A stretch of DNA of 5,398 nt, taken from NCBI GenBank assembly GCA_002298075.1, contig DBLW01000061.1, forward strand, positions 1 to 5,398, given 5' to 3'. Positions 1 to 5,398 of the stretch are shown in pieces. This stretch comes from Bacteroidales bacterium UBA714 (GTDB lineage: Bacteria; Bacteroidota; Bacteroidia; Bacteroidales; UBA932). Made by a program: the position numbers and the translations under genes. Positions within the stretch are counted from its first letter, which is position 1. The number at the start of each line of letters is the position of its first letter. Below the pieces are notes generated by a model. It was not told where the DNA came from and ran no database searches. It was given only the letters and a program-made list of their open reading frames with translations.

Positions 1-1149
1 TACGGGAAGGGACGCACGCCTAATCCCGATGTGCTTTGCAACAGGGAAATCAAATTCGACGCGTTCCTCAAATGCGCTCTGAAGCTTGGGGCGGACATGG
101 TGGCTACCGGACATTATTGCCGCAAGGAGACGGATGAAAACGGTGTGCATCATATTTTCGCCGGACTTGACCCTGGAAAGGATCAGAGCTATTTTCTTTG
201 CCAGCTCACCCAAGAGCAGCTTTCGAAAGCCACGTTCCCGATAGGCGGACTGATGAAGAGTGAGGTGCGCAGGCTTGCCCGTGAGGCGGAACTCCCGTCT
301 GCAGACAAGAAGGACTCTCAGGGGATATGTTTTGTCGGAAAGGTCAGCCTCCCTGTTTTCCTGCAGCAGAAGCTAAAGCCTTCAGAGGGAGATATTGTCG
401 AAGTCTATGATGCATACTATGAGAATGACGGGCAGTATGCGTTTGTACGTGACACGCTCAGCTCCATTATGAATGACAGTTCGGCTGAGGTCAATATGAT
501 TACGGAATACATTTCGGAAGACAAGTCCTCGTGCACAGGGCGGTCCGCATGTCCATTCTCAATGGAAAAGATTGCCGCTCTTGACGACGGAACCCTGATG
601 AGGCTTTCCATGCCGGTCAAGTATGACATACAGTTCGAGACCGAGACATACCGCAGCGGAAAGAAGCATATAAAGAAGACGCGCTACAAGGACAATCCGT
701 TCGGAAAGGTCATCGGACGTCATGACGGGGCACAGTTCTACACCATAGGACAGAGGAAAGGGCTCAATGTCGGCGGCCACAAGGACTCGGTTTTCGTCAT
801 AGAGACCGATACCGGGTCAAATGTAATATATGTCGGCGAGGGACACACCCATAAGGGGCTGTCACGCAGCTGCCTCAGGATATCGCCGGAAGAAATACAT
901 TGGATACGTCCTGATATGGTCATGGAGTCCGGGGAGATAAGGCGCTGCAAGGTACGCATAAGATATCGCCAGCCGTTGCAGGATGCCACAATGATAATGA
1001 GGGAGAACGGTCTTTTCTTCCTTTTCGACTCGCCCCAGCGTGGAATCACTCCCGGGCAGTTTGCCGTATGGTATGCTCCCGTTGATTTTGGTGCAGAGGA
1101 TGTCCCTGCGGAGACGTCTGTTGAAATGCTCGGCTCTGGTGTGATTTGA
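1..1149 (+). CDS. mnmA: tRNA-specific 2-thiouridylase MnmA (3' part; 5' end outside window)
   Basis: The reading frame is open from base 1, so this is a 5'-truncated gene; 382 residues are visible and about 89 N-terminal residues, with the ATP-binding loop, lie upstream. MnmA installs the 2-thio group on wobble uridine 34 of tRNA-Lys, -Glu and -Gln in the cytoplasm, using ATP and a persulfide sulfur. Visible hallmarks are NPDVLCN at residues 8-14, where D10 and C13 match E. coli D99 and C102; ATGHY; the GLDPGKDQSYFL core; and GICFVG with C110 matching E. coli C199. The spacing between the two cysteines (97) equals that of E. coli. GQRKGL at 250-255 and RYRQ at 321-324 mark the central and C-terminal beta domains, and the chain ends in GSGVI as the family does. 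Odd point: about 98 extra residues (roughly 136-234) sit between GICFVG and GQRKGL. An internal GTG at 31 is not the start. Identification is very secure. Confidence 0.97.
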   Translation, partial: YGKGRTPNPDVLCNREIKFDAFLKCALKLGADMVATGHYCRKETDENGVHHIFAGLDPGKDQSYFLCQLTQEQLSKATFPIGGLMKSEVRRLAREAELPSADKKDSQGICFVGKVSLPVFLQQKLKPSEGDIVEVYDAYYENDGQYAFVRDTLSSIMNDSSAEVNMITEYISEDKSSCTGRSACPFSMEKIAALDDGTLMRLSMPVKYDIQFETETYRSGKKHIKKTRYKDNPFGKVIGRHDGAQFYTIGQRKGLNVGGHKDSVFVIETDTGSNVIYVGEGHTHKGLSRSCLRISPEEIHWIRPDMVMESGEIRRCKVRIRYRQPLQDATMIMRENGLFFLFDSPQRGITPGQFAVWYAPVDFGAEDVPAETSVEMLGSGVI

Positions 1150-1189
1150 GCAGCGGGCATGGTGCGATATGCGGTCCCGGACAGGAAGC

Positions 1190-2584
1190 CTATAGTGCCT
1201 TTGCGGCAGAAATGCCTGCGAGGTAACCGGTAGAGAAAGCCATCTGGAGATTATAGCCTCCGGTATCCGCGTCAAGGTCCAGTACCTCTCCTGCGAAATA
1301 AAGCCCTGGAACAAGCTTGGATTCGAGGGTCTTTGCCGTGAATTCCTCTGGCAGGACTCCTCCTGCCGTGATCACGCATCTTTCATAGCCTACAAAACCG
1401 CCTATGTCGAATTTCCAGTTTTTCAGCGTCTTGGCAAGAGTCTTGTGGTCAAGTCCAGGGTTACATTTCACAAATGCCGGAATCAGCTGCTGTGGGAGGA
1501 CTTTGCCGAGCAGCACCCGGAAACGGTCTTTGTACGGCTTTCCTGCACTGCGCCTGTCTTTGGAGATGTCTTCCCATAATGACATGAGCCTTCCGGACAG
1601 GGCTTCCGGACTTACTGCCGGCTTGATGTCAATTGATATGCCGGCTTTTGAACCATTGATGATTCCTTTGACGCATCTGCGGCTTATCTTGAATCCGACA
1701 GGTCCTTCTATGCCTCCGTCAGTGAAATCAATGTCCCCGAACTCAGTCTGTACCGGATTTCCGTCTATTATGAGGGTGACGCTGACATTTTTCAGCTGGT
1801 TGCCGCATAACGCGCTTCCGGCCTCGGATAGGGGAGTGCTCCTGCCGATATGTCCTCTCGTGCCTTCGTACCATGGACTTCCGTCATATTCTTTCTGTTC
1901 AGATGACTCTCTCTTGTAGCCTTTGGGCACGATTGCAGTAAGTGACGGGAAAAGCTGGCTGACAGAATGTCCGCACTGCCTGGCCCATCCGTATCCGTCT
2001 CCGGTCGAGCCTGTTGCCTGGTATGAAAGCCCGCCTGTGCAGATTATGAGCTTTCTGCAATCATAAACGCTTCCGTCAGAGCATCTTATGCCGAATTTTC
2101 CGTCTTCAGTGTGTTCTATGGCACAAACCTCCTTGCCGCAGCATATCTCCGCTCCTGCCTTTTTTGCTGCCCTCAAAAGTGAATCCACGACGTCTGCGGC
2201 TGATTGTGAGACAGGAAAGGCCCTGTCACCGCGCTCCACGACTGATTCCATTCCGTTCGCCTGTAGATATTCAGTCATTTTCTCCGGGGGCAGATTGAAA
2301 AACGAAGGCTTTAGGAAATTGGCTTTCGGATGTATGTGCCCGCTGAATTCGCTCCATGGCTTCACATTGGTGAAATTGCACCTGCCCTTGCCGGTAATCA
2401 TTATCTTGCGTCCCGGCCGCGGCATTTTCTCGAGCACTATGACCCTTCCGCTCCCTTCCTGCTTTTCTTCACCTGCTGTCTGTGACGTTAGTCTTGATGA
2501 GATTGTCTGTGCCGCTCCTGATGCTGCCATCATTCCTGCCGCTCCTGCTCCTATGACGATAATGTCTGCCGAAAATTTCTCCAT
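1190..2584 (-). CDS. HI0933/BaiN-family NAD(P)/FAD-dependent oxidoreductase
   Basis: This 464-residue flavoprotein belongs to the HI0933-like family (also annotated YhiN, BaiN or 'aminoacetone oxidase family'). The physiological substrate of most members is unknown, so none is assigned. A dinucleotide-binding GAGAAG lies at residues 12-17, with the ribose-binding acidic residue E52 ending the second strand. The family signature GRKIMITGKGRCNFTN spans 58-73. ATGSTGDGYGWA lies mid-protein, and the C-terminal FAD motif GLYFAGEVLDLDADTGGYN is at 427-445. The ATG at 2584 is preferred: the frame extends to a TTG at 2596, but ATG places GxGxxG at the usual distance from the N-terminus and leaves about 22 bases of leader after a promoter box. 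Two low-complexity insertions are seen: residues 26-46 between the first helix and second strand, and a longer one after the PSLTAIVPK segment. It converges on mnmA with a 40-base gap in which I see no clear terminator. Family is certain, function is not. Confidence 0.93.
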   Translation of the reverse strand: MEKFSADIIVIGAGAAGMMAASGAAQTISSRLTSQTAGEEKQEGSGRVIVLEKMPRPGRKIMITGKGRCNFTNVKPWSEFSGHIHPKANFLKPSFFNLPPEKMTEYLQANGMESVVERGDRAFPVSQSAADVVDSLLRAAKKAGAEICCGKEVCAIEHTEDGKFGIRCSDGSVYDCRKLIICTGGLSYQATGSTGDGYGWARQCGHSVSQLFPSLTAIVPKGYKRESSEQKEYDGSPWYEGTRGHIGRSTPLSEAGSALCGNQLKNVSVTLIIDGNPVQTEFGDIDFTDGGIEGPVGFKISRRCVKGIINGSKAGISIDIKPAVSPEALSGRLMSLWEDISKDRRSAGKPYKDRFRVLLGKVLPQQLIPAFVKCNPGLDHKTLAKTLKNWKFDIGGFVGYERCVITAGGVLPEEFTAKTLESKLVPGLYFAGEVLDLDADTGGYNLQMAFSTGYLAGISAAKAL

Positions 2585-2613
2585 GGTTAAATGCAAATTC
2601 TGGATAATGCATG

Positions 2614-2621
2614 CAAAATTA
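2614..2621 (-). promoter_or_regulatory. Candidate Bacteroidota -7 box for the flavoprotein gene
   Basis: Read on the minus strand this is TAATTTTG, a full match to the Bacteroidota -7 consensus TAnnTTTG. It lies 29 bases upstream of the ATG at 2584, which would give a leader of roughly 20 bases. I find no TTTG-type -33 element at the usual 19-21 base spacing; the nearest TTTG on this strand (complement of 2654-2657) is about 32 bases away. The box rests on a consensus match and position only. Confidence 0.5.
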
Positions 2622-2633
2622 TAGAAAAATATC

Positions 2634-2641
2634 TATATTTG
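2634..2641 (+). promoter_or_regulatory. Candidate Bacteroidota -7 box for the tRNA-Thr gene
   Basis: TATATTTG matches the consensus TAnnTTTG exactly and lies 30 bases before the mature tRNA 5' end, so transcription would begin near 2648 and give a short 5' leader. Its expected -33 region overlaps the opposite-strand -7 box at 2614-2621. No good TTTG is visible there. The 15-base near-palindrome CCTTTTGCAAAAAGG at 2647-2661 falls at the start of the presumed leader. Confidence 0.5.
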
Positions 2642-2671
2642 CAGTCCCTTTTGCAAAAAGGAGATAACGTT

Positions 2672-2744
2672 GCCAGTTTAGCTTAGTTGGTAGAGCATCG
2701 CATTCGTAACGCGAAGGTCGTGGGTTCGACTCCCATAGCTGGCT
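2672..2744 (+). tRNA. tRNA-Thr (anticodon CGT)
   Basis: The sequence folds as a full 73-base cloverleaf. The acceptor stem GCCAGTT (2672-2678) pairs with AGCTGGC (2737-2743), with one T-G wobble. The D arm is GCTT/GAGC around AGTTGGTA. The anticodon stem TCGCA/CGCGA encloses loop TTCGTAA (2703-2709), giving anticodon CGT at 2705-2707, which reads the threonine codon ACG. The T arm is GTGGG/CCCAT with loop TTCGACT. The body closely resembles E. coli tRNA-Thr(CGT) as I recall it. The discriminator base is T2744 and the next bases are CAA, so CCA is not encoded and must be added after transcription. The last anticodon-stem pair is an A-C mismatch (2702/2710). It is a lone tRNA with its own promoter and terminator. 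Confidence 0.96.
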
Positions 2745-2749
2745 CAATG

Positions 2750-2788
2750 AAAACGGAGCGGTCAGAAAGATTTGGCCGCTCCGTTTTT
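2750..2788. terminator. Bidirectional intrinsic terminator between tRNA-Thr and the thioredoxin gene
   Basis: CGGAGCGGTC (2754-2763) pairs with GGCCGCTCCG (2774-2783) to form a 10-bp G+C-rich stem with one T-G wobble, around the 10-base loop AGAAAGATTT. It is preceded by AAAA (2750-2753) and followed by TTTTT (2784-2788). The T-run suits termination of the tRNA transcript on the + strand. Read on the other strand there are four T's directly after the stem, so it can also end the catalase/thioredoxin transcript, whose last stop codon is at 2790-2792. The stem starts 5 bases after the tRNA 3' end. Confidence 0.9.
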
Positions 2789-2789
2789 G

Positions 2790-3251
2790 TCATTTCCCGA
2801 GAAGAATCGTATCTATTTCAGTCTTGAACTTTCCTTTCTGACGTGCCCCTATTGTAAGTACAGGGTCTTTCCCTACAGGAATGTAAAGAACTGCAGGTAT
2901 CGAACTTATGTTGAAAGCCCTTGCAAGTTTCTTCTCTTTGCTAATGTCAACCTTGTAGATGTCTATTTTGTCGCCGTACTCGATTGCCAGTTCTTCGAGA
3001 ATTGGTGCGATCTGCCTGCATGGTCCGCACCATGAAGCATAGAAGTCCACAATTGCCGGCTTGTCTGACAGATACACCATCTCCTCAGCCGTAAAATCAT
3101 AGATTCTGGTCTTGAACTCCTCTGTGGAGAGCTCTTTCACAGCTTTAGGATGCACCTGCTCTTTTGTGTTTTTGGCGCCCGCATTGCTGCAGGCCGTCAG
3201 CGTCATCGCTGCAATGACGGCAATGGCCATCGTAAGGTGTCTTTTTGTCAT
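2790..3251 (-). CDS. Thioredoxin-fold lipoprotein (predicted extracytoplasmic thiol-disulfide protein)
   Basis: This 153-residue protein is a thioredoxin domain behind a lipoprotein signal. The N-terminus is MTKRH, then a hydrophobic stretch, then lipobox LTAC with C21 as the expected lipidated residue; C21 is followed by SNAGAKN, which lacks the acidic cluster of Bacteroidetes surface-export signals, so a periplasm-facing location is inferred. After a linker of about 40 residues, the fold shows buried D69 (the E. coli thioredoxin Asp26 position), active site WCGPC at 74-78, and cis-proline P119 in SSIPA. WCGPC is the classic thioredoxin sequence and suggests a reducing role, but the redox partner is not visible. 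The frame stays open upstream into katA; ATG 3251 is chosen because it gives a textbook signal peptide. It starts 16 bases after the katA stop, so co-transcription with catalase is likely. The stop abuts a terminator. Domain certain, physiological role inferred. Confidence 0.95.
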   Translation of the reverse strand: MTKRHLTMAIAVIAAMTLTACSNAGAKNTKEQVHPKAVKELSTEEFKTRIYDFTAEEMVYLSDKPAIVDFYASWCGPCRQIAPILEELAIEYGDKIDIYKVDISKEKKLARAFNISSIPAVLYIPVGKDPVLTIGARQKGKFKTEIDTILLGK

Positions 3252-3267
3252 GTCTTGTAGGTTTTGA

Positions 3268-4773
3268 TTAGTGTCTTGTCTTATCCTTTGCCGGGTCAGG
3301 AGCATTAAGGGCCTCTTCAAGACTGATTCCGAGAGCCTTTGCCACTCCCTCTCCATATGACCGGTCCGCTTGATAGCAGTTGCGCACATGCCTCTGCTTG
3401 ATGAACAGCTTGCAGTCTTCCATATGCCGTGCAGTGTTCTCGCAGGTTGCCTTCCGGTCTTCATCGGACATCAGCCTCCATAATTTTCCTGGCTGTGTAT
3501 AATAGTCATTGTCATATTCCCTCTCGTCGTAATTGTACGCGTCGCCTCCCTGAAGCGGCGGTTCTTTCATGTGTGGGGAGTCCTGCCATTCTCCGAAGCT
3601 GTTCGGTTCGTATGCTACTGTTCCTCCGTAATTGTCATCTGTCCTCATCTGACCGTCCCTATGGAATGAATGGAACGGGCATCTTGGCCTGTTTACAGGA
3701 ATGAGGTTGTGGTTCACGCCGAGCCTGTAGCGCTGTGCGTCGCCATATGAGAAGAGCCTTGCCTGAAGCATCTTGTCCGGGGAGAAGCCGATTCCGTCGA
3801 TTATGTTCATCGGATTGAAAGCCGACTGCTCCACTTCAGCAAAGAAGTTTTCCGGATTGCGGTTCAATTCAAGTATTCCCACGTCTATCAGAGGGAAATC
3901 TCCGTGATACCATACTTTCGTAAGGTCAAAAGGATTCACTTTGTAAGTCTTTGCCTGCTCTTCAGTCATGACCTGTATCTGCATGAGCCATCTCGGATAT
4001 TCTCCGCGCTCGATTGCCTCGTAGAGGTCGCGCTGGTTGGAATCGCAGTCTTTTGCCACCACAGCTTCTGCTTCCGCGTCTGTGAGGTTCTTGATTCCCT
4101 GCAATGTCCTGAAATGGAATTTGACCCATGTCCTGACATTGTCTTTGTTGACGAAACTGTAAGTGTGGCTTCCGAATCCGTGCATGTGCCTGAAAGAATA
4201 TGGGATTCCTCTCGGGCTCATTGTGATGGTTATCTGATGTAGGGCTTCGGGAAGAAGTGTCCAGAAGTCCCAGTTGTTGTCTTTGCTGCGCATGCCGGTG
4301 CGAGGGTCGCGTTTAATCGCGTGGTTCAGGTCCGGGAATTTAAGCGGGTCGCGAAGGAAGAATACAGGTGTATTGTTTCCTACCAGGTCCCAGTTTCCCG
4401 TGTCAGTATAATATTTCATTGCGAAGCCTCTGATGTCCCTTTCCGCATCAGCGGCTCCTCTTTCTCCGGCCACTGTGGAGAACCTGACGAAGCATTCGGT
4501 CTGTTTGCCTATATGCGAGAATATTGATGCGCGTGTCCACTTCGTTATGTCATTCGTGACAGTGAAGGTACCGTATGCTCCCGAGCCTTTGGCATGCATG
4601 CGCCTTTCCGGGATTACCTCCCTGTCGAAATGGGCGATTTTTTCAATCAGCCACGGGTCCTGTATTGTAACCGGGCCGGACTGGCCTGCTGTCTGGGTGT
4701 TCTGATTGTCTGCAATTGGACGTCCGTTGACAGATGTCAGTACATTCATCTTTGGGGATTTCTTTTCTTTCAT
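3268..4773 (-). CDS. katA: Monofunctional heme catalase
   Basis: This complete 501-residue protein has the length of small-subunit heme catalases, which convert hydrogen peroxide to water and oxygen, usually as cytoplasmic tetramers. The distal catalytic histidine is H60 in RRMHAKGSGAYGTF, the distal asparagine is N133 in DLVGNNTPVFF, and the proximal heme-ligand tyrosine is Y343 in RLFSYGDAQRYRLG. The core also shows FVRFSTVAGERGAADAERD and NRPRCPFHSFHRDGQM. There is no signal peptide and no extra C-terminal domain. The ATG at 4773 is used; a second in-frame ATG at 4749 (residue 9) is possible, and both precede the conserved core. No Shine-Dalgarno-like stretch is seen, as is usual in Bacteroidota. 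It is first in a probable operon with the thioredoxin lipoprotein downstream. Anaerobic Bacteroides catalases are known to respond to peroxide through OxyR; whether that holds here cannot be read from the sequence. The katA/katB naming is by family. Confidence 0.97.
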   Translation of the reverse strand: MKEKKSPKMNVLTSVNGRPIADNQNTQTAGQSGPVTIQDPWLIEKIAHFDREVIPERRMHAKGSGAYGTFTVTNDITKWTRASIFSHIGKQTECFVRFSTVAGERGAADAERDIRGFAMKYYTDTGNWDLVGNNTPVFFLRDPLKFPDLNHAIKRDPRTGMRSKDNNWDFWTLLPEALHQITITMSPRGIPYSFRHMHGFGSHTYSFVNKDNVRTWVKFHFRTLQGIKNLTDAEAEAVVAKDCDSNQRDLYEAIERGEYPRWLMQIQVMTEEQAKTYKVNPFDLTKVWYHGDFPLIDVGILELNRNPENFFAEVEQSAFNPMNIIDGIGFSPDKMLQARLFSYGDAQRYRLGVNHNLIPVNRPRCPFHSFHRDGQMRTDDNYGGTVAYEPNSFGEWQDSPHMKEPPLQGGDAYNYDEREYDNDYYTQPGKLWRLMSDEDRKATCENTARHMEDCKLFIKQRHVRNCYQADRSYGEGVAKALGISLEEALNAPDPAKDKTRH

Positions 4774-5133
4774 AATCTATAAATTTTTGTGTCCGTTTCT
4801 GTGCAGCATCATGCTCATAGCCGGCTGCGGAAGCGGACAAATCCAAATCGGATGCCAGCGGCATGTCCGGAGATATTTTTTTGCGTGATTTTCTCCGGTT
4901 GCCATTGCCTATGAAAGATTTATTTGTAAATTGCACATCATAAGCCGTCCACTTATTTGAATTCTGACCTATTGCTTTTTGAATATCGCTCATAAAGGTA
5001 AATCATTATTCTTTTATAAAATAGGCTGGGCTATATGAGATTGTTGTAACTTCTGCGGGCCGGCTGATTTTTCCGGGCTGCTTCAGAACGTTTTATTTAT
5101 TAATTTTTATTGTTTTACATTATGTGCGGTTTT
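4774..5133. other. Intergenic region between katA and the right-hand lipoprotein gene
   Basis: These 360 bases separate two divergently transcribed genes and should hold both promoters. I see no RNA gene and no perfect TAnnTTTG box on either strand. The best + strand near-match is TAATTTTT at 5101-5108, one base off and 25 bases before ATG 5134. The part nearest the + gene (about 5091-5133) is strongly A+T rich. A stem-loop candidate lies at 4860-4903. A minus-strand frame is open from ATG 4993 into katA, but its translation resembles nothing I recognise and it overlaps katA out of frame, so no gene is called. Confidence 0.7.
4860..4903 (-). promoter_or_regulatory. Candidate stem-loop in the region upstream of katA
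   Basis: CCGGAGA (4867-4873) and TCTCCGG (4892-4898) are perfect 7-base inverted repeats separated by 18 bases. The flanking GGCA (4860-4863) and TGCC (4900-4903) extend the stem past a small asymmetric internal loop (TGT against T). If the katA promoter is further upstream, this would lie in the katA 5' leader about 90 bases before the start codon; otherwise it could be an operator-like DNA site. There is no T-run directly after the stem, so it is not a standard terminator. Base pairing is seen; any function is inferred. Confidence 0.35.
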
Positions 5134-5398
5134 ATGAAAAAGTGGATTGCTGCATCGCTTCCTGTCGTGTTGGCATCAGTCTTTGCCGGATGCGGCAACA
5201 ATGGGGAACTTACACCTGAGATCAATTTGACAATCGGAACTGAAGAGGTCGTGGCTACGGCTTCCGGAGGAAAGTATAAAGTTGACTATAAACTGGAAGG
5301 CTTGAGTGCTGCAGAAAAGCCGGTGGCCTCATGTGCCGCAGCTTGGATAAATGATTTTGATGCGGGAAATTCCTGCGAATTGTCTTTCAATGTCGATG
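5134..5398 (+). CDS. Lipoprotein with BACON-like N-terminal domain (3' end outside window)
   Basis: Only the first 88 residues are present. MKKWIAASLP begins a lipoprotein signal peptide ending in lipobox FAGC, with C20 as the lipidation site. The next residues are GNNGE, so the acidic residue comes at +5 and surface export is uncertain. From about residue 28 the pattern fits one beta-sandwich repeat of the Bacteroidetes BACON/Ig-like type: PEINLTIG, then ATASGGKYKVDYKL, then a W71-I72 pair, then a polar stretch, then CELSFNVD. BACON domains are found in cell-envelope proteins of gut Bacteroidota, often linked to glycan or mucin binding, and are commonly N-terminal to another domain. An in-frame ATG lies 12 bases upstream at 5122, but it would add MCGF before the basic residues; ATG 5134 gives the more usual signal peptide. 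C67 and C81 might form a disulfide. The main function lies beyond the window edge. Confidence 0.8.
   Translation, partial: MKKWIAASLPVVLASVFAGCGNNGELTPEINLTIGTEEVVATASGGKYKVDYKLEGLSAAEKPVASCAAAWINDFDAGNSCELSFNVD

Noticed and set aside
1150..1189. A terminator between the convergent mnmA and flavoprotein genes
   Set aside because: The 40-base gap shows no stable hairpin followed by a T-run on either strand.
738..1314. Minus-strand open frames opposite the end of mnmA
   Set aside because: They are opposite-strand shadows of mnmA and of the flavoprotein's 3' end; the mnmA frame is conserved to its last residues.
1404..1919. Open frame of 171 codons on the + strand inside the flavoprotein gene
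   Set aside because: It lies opposite the real gene and its translation has no recognisable family. The minus-strand frame carries all the FAD motifs.
2647..2661. Near-palindrome CCTTTTGCAAAAAGG before the tRNA gene as a terminator or operator
   Set aside because: It has almost no loop, weak A-T pairing and no T-run. It is kept only as a note in the tRNA promoter entry.
2672..2788. The tRNA gene as an integration (att) site of a mobile element
   Set aside because: No integrase, no direct repeat of the tRNA 3' end and no phage-like genes are visible; the flanking genes are ordinary chromosomal ones.
3245..3285. Direct repeat ACAAGACA (minus strand) flanking the katA/thioredoxin junction
   Set aside because: It is only eight bases long, one copy is within katA codons and the other spans the next start codon. 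Chance is a sufficient explanation.
3252..3464. Upstream extension of the thioredoxin frame to ATG 3464 (224 residues)
   Set aside because: The extra 71 residues overlap the 3' end of katA out of frame and would bury the lipoprotein signal in the middle of the protein. ATG 3251 gives a proper signal peptide.
4321..4888. Plus-strand open frames opposite the 5' part of katA
   Set aside because: They are shadows of the catalase frame and its upstream region, with no recognisable domains.

Overview
The window looks like chromosomal DNA from a member of the Bacteroidota, most likely the order Bacteroidales. Three things point there: promoter boxes matching the Bacteroidota -7 consensus TAnnTTTG, the absence of clear Shine-Dalgarno sequences in front of the genes, and a lipoprotein whose sequence resembles the Bacteroidetes-associated BACON domain. 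The genus cannot be fixed from what is visible. The DNA has moderate G+C and shows no insertion sequence, phage, CRISPR or recombination hallmark.

Layout, left to right. (1) The 3' part of mnmA, the tRNA 2-thiouridylase, on the + strand (1-1149), with an extra segment of about 100 residues relative to the E. coli enzyme. (2) Convergent to it, 40 bases away, a HI0933/BaiN-type flavoprotein on the - strand (1190-2584). (3) A short divergent promoter region (about 2585-2671) with back-to-back -7 boxes, one for the flavoprotein and one for the next gene. (4) A tRNA-Thr(CGT) gene on the + strand (2672-2744). (5) A strong hairpin terminator (2750-2788) that can serve both the tRNA and the gene converging on it. 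(6) A probable two-gene - strand operon: katA, a heme catalase (3268-4773), followed 16 bases later by a thioredoxin-fold lipoprotein (2790-3251). (7) A 360-base intergenic region (4774-5133) holding a stem-loop candidate and no convincing gene. (8) The first 88 codons of a + strand lipoprotein with a BACON-like segment, running off the right edge (5134-5398).

Two themes recur. mnmA and the tRNA gene both belong to translation, although MnmA acts on Lys/Glu/Gln tRNAs and not on this tRNA-Thr. The catalase and the lipoprotein thioredoxin form a plausible oxidative-stress unit: one removes hydrogen peroxide in the cytoplasm, and the other presumably handles thiols or disulfides in the periplasm. 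I see no clearly new multi-gene system. The best leads are the catalase/lipo-thioredoxin pairing, the MnmA insertion, and the structured region upstream of katA.
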